Assembly: GCA_001805165.1 (NCBI GenBank)
Contig: MHEI01000112.1
Location: forward strand, 1 to 5,848
DNA: 5,848 bases
Direction of reading: 5' to 3'
Source: Nitrospirae bacterium RBG_16_43_11
GTDB lineage: Bacteria; Nitrospirota; 9FT-COMBO-42-15; HDB-SIOI813
Each line of letters starts with the position of its first letter. The first letter of the stretch is position 1. Below the pieces are notes generated by a model. That model did not search any database. It was given only the letters and a program-made list of their open reading frames with translations, and had not been told where the DNA came from. Shown piece after piece: positions 1 to 5,434 of this stretch. The translations under genes and the position numbers were made by a program.

Positions 1-806
1 GTGGTACTGCCCCGCAAATAGACGTCGTTGATGACAATGGGGACAGACACAGGCTCTGGGTAGTAAGTGATCCAACGATAATTGAGGGTGTTCAGAAAGA
101 GATGAAAGAGAAGACCGTGTATATAGCCGACGGCCATCACCGCTATGAGGCATCGTTAAATTACAGAAACGAGGCAAGGCAGAAGGGCGGAGAAGGCGCT
201 TACGACTATATTATGATGTTCTTTGCCAACATGGATGAACCGGGACTTACTGTACTCCCTACACATCGTCTCATATATGGAGTTTCTGATGTCACCCTGA
301 ACTGTTTGCATGATAGTATGGGGAAATACTTTAGTGTCAAAGATTTTGATTTCACCACTGGAGACGAGCCGGAAGCCAGAAAGCAATTGCTTGATGCAAT
401 GAAGAAGGCAGGTCCTCAGGATCACTACATCGGGATGTATATTAAGGGAGAAGATAAATATTCACTTCTGGCGCTCAAAGGAGAAGACTCACTGTTGGAT
501 ATACAATCAGACAAACCTTTTTCATGGAGACGGCTTGATGTGTCAATACTGCAGAGCCTGATCCTTGAAGAGATCCTTGGCTTCAGTGAAGAGAGCATCA
601 GAAGGCAGGAAAACTTATACTATGTTAAAGACTTTAACGACTCTATTGAGAAAGTCCGTGATGGAGAGTACCAGGCCGCATTTCTTCTAAATGCGACAAA
701 GATAGAAGAGATAAAGGATGTTACTGAAACAGGGGAGCGTATGCCGCAGAAATCCACATACTTCTACCCGAAATGCCTGACAGGCCTTGTCATTAACAAA
801 TTCTAG
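1..806 (+). CDS. DUF1015 (COG4198) family protein, 5'-truncated
   Basis: The reading frame is open from the window edge (first full codon at base 3), so the true start lies upstream. About 267 residues are visible, against roughly 400 or more usual for the family as I recall it. The call rests on the hallmark DGHHRYE motif (bases 129-149), preceded by the typical HRLWVVSDP segment, and on the C-terminal KSTYFYPK...GLVI ending, both characteristic of DUF1015. No signal peptide or membrane segment is seen in the visible part, so it is probably cytoplasmic. The family has no firmly established biochemical role that I can cite. The DGHHR motif resembles the one in ParB/sulfiredoxin-fold enzymes such as archaeal free-serine kinase SerK, so an ATP-dependent role around serine metabolism is a hypothesis only. 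It is followed after 5 nt by an aminotransferase, suggesting one operon. An internal ATG at 102 is not a plausible start, because conserved family sequence continues upstream of it. Confidence 0.9.
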   Translation, partial: GTAPQIDVVDDNGDRHRLWVVSDPTIIEGVQKEMKEKTVYIADGHHRYEASLNYRNEARQKGGEGAYDYIMMFFANMDEPGLTVLPTHRLIYGVSDVTLNCLHDSMGKYFSVKDFDFTTGDEPEARKQLLDAMKKAGPQDHYIGMYIKGEDKYSLLALKGEDSLLDIQSDKPFSWRRLDVSILQSLILEEILGFSEESIRRQENLYYVKDFNDSIEKVRDGEYQAAFLLNATKIEEIKDVTETGERMPQKSTYFYPKCLTGLVINKF

Positions 807-811
807 TACCC

Positions 812-1663
812 ATGTTAATTTTCATCAACGGCTTACTCATTCCGCAAGACGAAGCAAAGGTCTCTGTCCTTGACCGCGGGTTCCTATATGGGGATGGGGT
901 CTTTGAAACACTAAGGGCCTATTCAGGAAAGATATTCCGGATTGATGATCATATAAAAAGACTATTCTGCTCTGCTAACGCTATCTGCCTTAAGACCCCA
1001 TTTACCGGGAACTATATTAAAGAATCCCTCTATCAGACACTAATGGGAAATAACCTTAAAGACGCCTATTTGAGGCTGACAATAACCAGGGGCATATCTG
1101 ACCCGGGTCTCGATACAGAGGGATGCTTAAACCCCACGATGACAATCATATCAAGGGAATTCAGTGGATACCCCGAAGACCTTTATCGCCATGGCATAAA
1201 GGCAGCTGTCGTAAGTACAAGGCGGATACCAGCATCAGCCTTAAATCCTGAGATAAAATCCCTGAACTTCCTGAATAATATAATGGCACGGATGGAGGCA
1301 AAACATGCTAACGCCTCAGAAGCAATCATGCTCAGCACAGAAGGTTATGTAGCTGAAGGAACCGTCAGCAACATCTTTATCGTGAAGGACGGAGTTGTCA
1401 AAACTCCCCCGCTCAGCGTTGGTATCCTGAACGGAGTTACGAGGTCCTTAGTAATAGGCCTTGCACAAAAAAACAATATCCCATTAACAGAACAACAATT
1501 CCAGCCTGAAGAGCTTTATGCAGCCGATGAATGCTTCGTAACAAGCACACTATACGAAGTAATGCCCGTCACGTCAATAAATAATAAACCGGTAGGAACC
1601 GGACATCCCGGAGATATTTCACAATCCATGCTCAGCATATTCCGGGAATTAACAACCGTATAA
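812..1663 (+). CDS. Class IV PLP aminotransferase (IlvE/D-amino-acid transaminase/PabC-like)
   Basis: This 283-residue cytoplasmic fold-type IV PLP enzyme probably transfers an amino group between an amino acid and a 2-oxo acid. Visible landmarks are the N-terminal DRGFLYGDGVFETLR (residues 21-35), Arg50 in DDHIKRL (likely PLP-phosphate contact), the Schiff-base lysine K149 in IKSLNFLNN, Glu182 in VAEGTVSNIF (pairs with the PLP ring nitrogen), GILNGVTR (204-211) and the TSTLYEVMPV segment (244-253). All catalytic landmarks are intact. Substrate cannot be fixed. The length and the KSLN and GILNGVTR motifs resemble D-alanine transaminase and short IlvE-like proteins more than E. coli PabC, but branched-chain aminotransferase, D-amino-acid transaminase and aminodeoxychorismate lyase all remain possible. 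The ATG sits 5 nt after the DUF1015 stop with no Shine-Dalgarno sequence, so translation is probably coupled to the upstream gene. The ORF ends with TAA and faces a convergent gene. Confidence 0.93.
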   Translation: MLIFINGLLIPQDEAKVSVLDRGFLYGDGVFETLRAYSGKIFRIDDHIKRLFCSANAICLKTPFTGNYIKESLYQTLMGNNLKDAYLRLTITRGISDPGLDTEGCLNPTMTIISREFSGYPEDLYRHGIKAAVVSTRRIPASALNPEIKSLNFLNNIMARMEAKHANASEAIMLSTEGYVAEGTVSNIFIVKDGVVKTPPLSVGILNGVTRSLVIGLAQKNNIPLTEQQFQPEELYAADECFVTSTLYEVMPVTSINNKPVGTGHPGDISQSMLSIFRELTTV

Positions 1664-1887
1664 TTTTCATATACCACAACATATTGATTCACTCAAAACC
1701 CTGCCTATCTCTTAGGCAACAACGTATATTTCAATGGGTTACGCATCATCCGACTGGTAATGCAGAAGGGGGTCTTGAGGGTTTTCCACTTTTCTGTTGA
1801 AAGAAGAAATTTATTAGTTATAACAGCAGGTTAGAATAGTACTCATGGATATCAGCCATGCTCAGGGACTACAACATATTGTAAATT
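1664..1887. other. Convergent intergenic region, no gene seen
   Basis: These 224 nt lie between the stop codons of two converging genes. I see no plausible coding sequence and no tRNA-like fold. There is no classical GC-rich hairpin followed by a long T-run on either strand. What is present: a 6-bp hairpin at 1702-1718, a weaker CATGG/CCATG hairpin at 1844-1860, an 8-bp inverted pair (1695-1702 with 1778-1785), and the 11-bp word acaacatattg near both edges (1676-1686 and 1871-1881). Termination of both flanking transcripts presumably occurs somewhere here. Confidence 0.6.
1702..1718. terminator. Weak hairpin, possible terminator
   Basis: TGCCTA (1702-1707) pairs perfectly with TAGGCA (1713-1718) across a 5-nt loop. 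On the + strand no T-run follows. On the - strand the hairpin is followed within a few bases by a short TTTT (in gggttttgag), so it fits slightly better as a terminator for the leftward CNNM/CorC gene, though 170 nt past its stop. The stem is short and could be chance. Confidence 0.22.
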
Positions 1888-3231
1888 TTATTGCAACTTG
1901 TTCTGAACACTCTCTCCCAGAATATTAGGAGTGCCGGTAACCTTCTCAAGCTTAACTTTTGAGATACGCTTGCCTTCGATATCAACAATCGTAATTTTAT
2001 AATCCCCGTATCTTACAATCTCCCCCCCCCTTGGTATTCTCTGAAGCTGAGATAACACAAGCCCTGCGAGTGTCTCATACTCCTCAGACTCTTCCAAAGC
2101 TAAATTGTGCTGCTCTATCAGGTCACGGAGCGGCAGAGAGGCATCAATAATCATTGACCCATCTTTTAGTATCTTTACCGGCCTGTCCTCAAAATCATAC
2201 TCGTCCTCGATCTCACCAACTATCTCCTCTATCACGTCCTCCATTGTTACAAGGCCCTCCGCATTTCCATATTCATTAATAACAATGGCCATATGCATCC
2301 TGCGTCGCTGTAATTCTTTCAGCAGTGCATCTATCTTTTTGGTCTCCGGGACAAAATAGACAGGTCTGAGGAGGTCTTTCAATTTTATATCCTTAAGCCT
2401 TTCCCTTATATCGAGAAGGTCTTTTTCGTAGAGGATTCCCTTAATATCATCCAGGCTCACATCATAGACAGGGAATCTTGAGAAACCGCATTCTATAACT
2501 GTATCTATTACCTTTTCCAGCGGTGTATCAATGGCTATCGCCTTGATCTTAGGCCGGGGCACCATTATCTCTTTTGCTGTCGTAGTAACAAACTCGAATA
2601 CGCTGTGAATCAGGTCCTGTTCAGACTTTTCGAATATCCCTTTTTCACCCCCCTCTTTCAGAAATATCTTGATCTCTTCCTCTGTCACAAAAGAACCTTC
2701 CGGCGGCGGCATCTTGCCAAACGGTTTAAGAAACAGATTGGTTGACTTTGTAAGTATCCTGACAAGAATGAAAGAAACCCTGGATAAATAATAAATCGGT
2801 TTACCGACAAATAACGCTATAGGTTCTGCAAACCTTAGTGCAAGTGATTTAGGAACAAGTTCTCCGAGAATAAGGGAGAGATAAGAAATGACTATGACTA
2901 CTACAGCAATAGAAATCGGTTCGCTCCACTCACTTACAAGACCTACCGGGGCATACTGTAAGAGCGGTTTAATCGCTTCTATGGCCGTAGCACCGCCGAT
3001 AGCACCTGCAAGCATGCTCACGATAGTAATACCTACCTGAACAGTCGCCAGAAATTTATCAGGCTCACTCTGAAGCTTATGAACAACCTCAGCCCTTTTA
3101 TTACCGCTCTCCTTGAGGTGCTTTATACGGCTCTTCCTTGCAGATATTATAGCTATCTCTGAGCAGGCAAAAAATCCGTTGGCAAGAATCAAGAGGAGGA
3201 TCAGGACTACTTCAAACCCAAATTCACCCAT
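1888..3231 (-). CDS. CNNM/CorC/HlyC-family membrane protein (DUF21 + CBS pair + CorC_HlyC)
   Basis: This 447-residue inner-membrane protein has the full family architecture. An N-terminal DUF21 transmembrane domain (about 1-200) has hydrophobic segments near 5-25, 65-90 and 105-125, with the signature NGFFACSEIA (19-28) and GELVPKSLALR (123-133). A CBS pair follows (about 221-345, including EIMVPRP at 221-227 and NAEGLVTMEDVIEEIVGEIEDEYD, 323-346). A CorC_HlyC domain ends the protein (about 352-432). Homologues are linked to Mg2+ or other cation efflux or homeostasis; 'hemolysin' is a historical label. The ion is not deducible here. It lies 57 nt downstream of ktrA on the same strand, so it may belong to the K+ operon, but a perfect TATAAT ends 7 nt before its ATG. 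No Shine-Dalgarno sequence is seen. The start is placed so that the first membrane helix begins at the usual position. A nine-G run interrupts the C-terminal domain coding sequence, in frame. Confidence 0.95.
   Translation of the reverse strand: MGEFGFEVVLILLLILANGFFACSEIAIISARKSRIKHLKESGNKRAEVVHKLQSEPDKFLATVQVGITIVSMLAGAIGGATAIEAIKPLLQYAPVGLVSEWSEPISIAVVVIVISYLSLILGELVPKSLALRFAEPIALFVGKPIYYLSRVSFILVRILTKSTNLFLKPFGKMPPPEGSFVTEEEIKIFLKEGGEKGIFEKSEQDLIHSVFEFVTTTAKEIMVPRPKIKAIAIDTPLEKVIDTVIECGFSRFPVYDVSLDDIKGILYEKDLLDIRERLKDIKLKDLLRPVYFVPETKKIDALLKELQRRRMHMAIVINEYGNAEGLVTMEDVIEEIVGEIEDEYDFEDRPVKILKDGSMIIDASLPLRDLIEQHNLALEESEEYETLAGLVLSQLQRIPRGGEIVRYGDYKITIVDIEGKRISKVKLEKVTGTPNILGESVQNKLQ
2022..2030 (-). 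repeat. Nine-base G homopolymer inside the CNNM/CorC gene
   Basis: On the coding (-) strand the run reads AGG GGG GGG GAG, with nine consecutive G encoding Arg-Gly-Gly within the CorC_HlyC domain (around residues 401-403). The frame is intact as given. Runs of this length are prone to polymerase slippage and to sequencing-length errors. A one-base change would truncate or alter the last ~45 residues. Confidence 0.9.
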
Positions 3232-3238
3232 GAGTTGT

Positions 3239-3244
3239 ATTATA
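3239..3244 (-). promoter_or_regulatory. Candidate -10 box for the CNNM/CorC gene
   Basis: A perfect TATAAT on the - strand ends 7 nt before the ATG at 3231. Transcription would begin at or next to the start codon, giving a leaderless mRNA. No good -35 hexamer sits at the usual spacing (the best aligned hexamer is TTTCTT), so this rests on the -10 box alone in an A/T-rich gap. Confidence 0.4.
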
Positions 3245-3288
3245 ACATAATTGGTATGATAAAGAAATTCTATGCAATCACTTACTAA

Positions 3289-3975
3289 CTATAATCTACT
3301 TAGTTTCTCAATATCATCTTCACGGCCAAGGAACACAAGGATGTCTCCATCCATTACTATATCATCCCCGGCAGGGGCCACATTAACAGACTCTTTTATT
3401 ACACTCTTTCCTTTTTGTATCTCCGTAGTCTGTCTCTTTATGGCAATTATATTTACCTTGTGCATTGTCCTTATATTGGTATCTTTCAGCATCTTACCTA
3501 CAAAACTACGTGGAGCGGGTATCTCACTTACACAATATTCAGGAGACAGGAAGAGGCTGTCTATAATATTTGGTGCGACAATATGAGTTGCAACACGTAT
3601 CGCACTATCGCGTTCAGGATATACGACCTGTGTTGCACCGAGCTTTTCCAATATCTTAGTATGCAGCGGGGTAACCGCCTTGGCTATTATCTCTTTAACA
3701 CCCAGTTCTTTCAGCGCCATGACTATCATGACACTCGCTTCAATGTCTTCCCCTATACTTACAATGGCAATATCCATGTTCTGCACACCCAGCTCTGTTA
3801 ATGTCCGCATATCTGTTGCATCACACTGTACCGCGTGAGTGGCATGCTCGGTAATGGCCTTAACATTCTCTTCATTAACATCCAATGCAAGGATCTCACA
3901 TCCCTTTTGGGCAAGGGTCTCCACTACGCTGGATCCAAACCTTCCCAAACCTATGACAACTACCTGTATCGCCAT
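3289..3975 (-). CDS. ktrA: Ktr/Trk K+ uptake regulatory subunit (RCK domain), KtrA-like
   Basis: This 228-residue cytoplasmic gating subunit assembles as a ring on the membrane subunit KtrB and controls K+ uptake by nucleotide binding. The N-terminal RCK_N Rossmann domain (about 3-125) shows the GLGRFG nucleotide loop at 9-14, the acidic D32 at the end of the second strand, and the conserved CDATD at 51-55. An RCK_C (TrkA_C) domain follows (about 140-226), ending DILVFLGREDDIEKL. A single RCK_N-RCK_C unit makes it KtrA/KtrC-like, unlike E. coli TrkA, which has two. Compared from memory with Bacillus KtrA, there is about a 12-residue extension in an RCK_C loop (about 181-205). The ATG lies 7 nt after the ktrB stop, and its AGGA ribosome site overlaps the ktrB end, so the two are co-translated. 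RCK_C domains of KtrA proteins can bind c-di-AMP; whether this one does is not visible from sequence. Confidence 0.95.
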   Translation of the reverse strand: MAIQVVVIGLGRFGSSVVETLAQKGCEILALDVNEENVKAITEHATHAVQCDATDMRTLTELGVQNMDIAIVSIGEDIEASVMIVMALKELGVKEIIAKAVTPLHTKILEKLGATQVVYPERDSAIRVATHIVAPNIIDSLFLSPEYCVSEIPAPRSFVGKMLKDTNIRTMHKVNIIAIKRQTTEIQKGKSVIKESVNVAPAGDDIVMDGDILVFLGREDDIEKLSRL

Positions 3976-3982
3976 ATAATAT

Positions 3983-5338
3983 TTATCCTATCAGGATTCT
4001 TCCTTCCGGATACCTGTATCTCTGCGGATATGCACCTTTCACTATCATAATACTTAATAGCAATGGCCCCAGACGGCCTGCATACATAGTTAATGAAATA
4101 ATAATCTTACCGGTAGTTGAAAATATACCGGACAGGCTTAATATACCTCCATCCCCTGTAGATAAGCCTACTGTCCCAAATGCAGAGGCAACTTCAAACA
4201 GCGTCTGGATAAAGCTTCTGTTTTCCGTCAGAAGCAGCAAAGTCGTCGAGGTTATTATGATTATCGTGACCATAGTTGTCAAGAGAAATGCCTTTGCTAC
4301 AAGCTCTATAGGTATCCTCCTCCTGAAGACTGTAGTATCCTGCCTTCCCCTGACTGATGTCCACAATGCAACCATCATTATAGCAAAGGTTGTAGTCTTG
4401 ATCCCCCCTCCTGTACTTCCGGGAGAGGCGCCTATCACCATAAGTACAATTAATAAAAACAGTGAATCATTGGCCATATCCGCAACATTGACTGTGTTAA
4501 AACCTGCTGTCCTTGCGCTTACCGAATGAAATAAAGATACGAGTATCCTGTCGGTGAGTGAAAGACCCTGCATTGTTGCCGCTGAACCGGAGTTCTCAAA
4601 TGTAAATAAGAGAATAGCCCCCATGAATATAAGCAGGACAGTTGCCGTCAGGGTAATCTTCGTATGCAGGGAGAGATTCTGTATTTCTCTCTTGCTGTAT
4701 CTATATAAATCGCTGAAAATGATGAACCCTATCCCGCCCAATATTATATTGGCCATGATTATTACGTTGACGGCAAAGTCTCCCCTATAGCCTATAAGAT
4801 TATCCGAAAATAGAGAAAAGCCGGCATTATTAAATGAAGTTACTGAATGAAATATTCCGAGATATAATGCCTTTAAATATGAGAAGTCACGGGAAAATCT
4901 GACGGCAAGAAGCAGCGCCGCTATTCCCTCTATCACAAGAGTGATAAATAAAACTCCTTTAGTGAAGCGGACAAGTCCTTCCATTGAAAGCACATTAAGG
5001 TTTTCTCTCATAATCAACCGTTCTGCAAGACCTATACGCTTACCTACTAAGAGGTATATAACAGTAGCAGATGTCATATAACCCAAACCGCCGATCTGCA
5101 CAAGGAGCATTATAACTATCTGGCCAAACAGGGAAAAATCGAGTGGTGTATCTTTAACTATTAGTCCCGTCACACACACTGATGAAACTGAAGTAAAGAA
5201 GGCATCAACTAACCCTATACTGACCCCATTGGAAGCTGATAACGGGAGGGTAAGAAATAACGTACCAACCAGAATAAGCGCAAAAAAACCACCGGCAAGT
5301 ATTTGAGAAGGCGTCCAGTTCTTAAAAGGGCTTTTCAT
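3983..5338 (-). CDS. ktrB: Ktr/Trk K+ transporter membrane subunit, KtrB-like
   Basis: From the ATG at 5338 this is a 451-residue inner-membrane protein with four M1-P-M2 repeats, the K+-conducting subunit of a Ktr system. All four selectivity-filter segments keep their glycine: VTGL (56-59), FNNAGF (169-174), RTAGF (276-280) and FGTVGLS (387-393). The intramembrane gating loop SPGSTGGGIKTTT (305-317) is also present. The C-terminus (RYPEGRILIG) matches the KtrB pattern, and the length is close to Bacillus KtrB (about 445) and shorter than TrkH. The frame stays open upstream to a TTG at 5380, giving 14 extra residues. I prefer the ATG because the extension is not family-like and overlaps apparent promoter elements (TTGACT, TATAGTATAAT). 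No Shine-Dalgarno sequence precedes the ATG. It is first in the ktrB-ktrA operon and divergent from the KimA-like gene. Confidence 0.94.
   Translation of the reverse strand: MKSPFKNWTPSQILAGGFFALILVGTLFLTLPLSASNGVSIGLVDAFFTSVSSVCVTGLIVKDTPLDFSLFGQIVIMLLVQIGGLGYMTSATVIYLLVGKRIGLAERLIMRENLNVLSMEGLVRFTKGVLFITLVIEGIAALLLAVRFSRDFSYLKALYLGIFHSVTSFNNAGFSLFSDNLIGYRGDFAVNVIIMANIILGGIGFIIFSDLYRYSKREIQNLSLHTKITLTATVLLIFMGAILLFTFENSGSAATMQGLSLTDRILVSLFHSVSARTAGFNTVNVADMANDSLFLLIVLMVIGASPGSTGGGIKTTTFAIMMVALWTSVRGRQDTTVFRRRIPIELVAKAFLLTTMVTIIIITSTTLLLLTENRSFIQTLFEVASAFGTVGLSTGDGGILSLSGIFSTTGKIIISLTMYAGRLGPLLLSIMIVKGAYPQRYRYPEGRILIG
3986..3989 (-). promoter_or_regulatory. ktrA ribosome binding site overlapping ktrB end
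   Basis: AGGA on the - strand is formed by the last ktrB codons (ATA GGA TAA) and stands 10 nt before the ktrA ATG. It supports that start and translational coupling of ktrB and ktrA. It is the only recognisable Shine-Dalgarno sequence at the starts visible in this window. Confidence 0.55.
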
Positions 5339-5348
5339 TTGAGGTTTG

Positions 5349-5380
5349 ATTATACTATATAAGATACCGGGATGAGTCAA
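5349..5380 (-). promoter_or_regulatory. Candidate ktrBA promoter
   Basis: On the - strand, TTGACT (5380-5375) is followed by overlapping -10-like words TATAGT (5359-5354, 15-bp spacer) and TATAAT (5354-5349, 20-bp spacer). The TATAAT ends 10 nt before the ATG at 5338, so any 5' leader would be only a few bases long. Neither spacer is the ideal 17 bp, so the -35 assignment is tentative. Confidence 0.45.
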
Positions 5381-5427
5381 GACAATGCAAAATAGATTGA
5401 AATTTTCATTAAATCCATTATAGTATA
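5351..5427. repeat. Inverted repeat TATAGTATA spanning the divergent promoters
   Basis: The 9-mer TATAGTATA occurs on the - strand at 5359-5351 (before ktrB) and on the + strand at 5419-5427 (before the KimA-like gene), 59 bp apart. The similarity extends to ATC-3nt-TATAGTATA-(A)-TCA on both sides. Each copy covers the likely -10 region of its own gene. It may be paired -10 elements alone or paired regulator sites. Confidence 0.6.
5397..5424 (+). promoter_or_regulatory. Candidate promoter of the KimA-like gene
   Basis: TTGAAA (5397-5402) and TATAGT (5419-5424) are separated by 16 bp, a good sigma-70-type match. The -10 box ends 10 nt before the ATG at 5435, so the predicted 5' leader is about 3-5 nt. 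That leaves no room for a riboswitch or a proper Shine-Dalgarno sequence in a transcript from this promoter. Confidence 0.5.
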
Positions 5428-5434
5428 TCAGGTT

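Noticed and set aside
156..425. Antisense open frame within the DUF1015 gene
   Set aside because: It lies wholly opposite a recognised family coding sequence, its translation shows no domain, and it has no promoter or ribosome site of its own.
1695..1785. 8-bp inverted pair AAAACCCT/AGGGTTTT enclosing 75 nt
   Set aside because: A pair of this length is expected fairly often by chance in a gap of this size, and the inner bases do not extend the pairing.
1844..1860. CATGG/CCATG hairpin as a terminator
   Set aside because: A 5-bp stem with no T-run on either strand is not a convincing terminator.
3272..4050. Several + strand open frames opposite ktrA
   Set aside because: They are shadows of a strongly conserved gene on the - strand; their translations are low-complexity or Tyr/Cys-rich and resemble no family.
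4257..4790. + strand open frames opposite ktrB
   Set aside because: They are hydrophobic antisense translations of transmembrane-helix codons, as expected from a membrane-protein gene.
5339..5380. 14-residue N-terminal extension of ktrB from TTG 5380
   Set aside because: The start would be a rare TTG with no ribosome site, the added residues are not family-like, and the stretch contains -35/-10-like elements. I therefore used ATG 5338.
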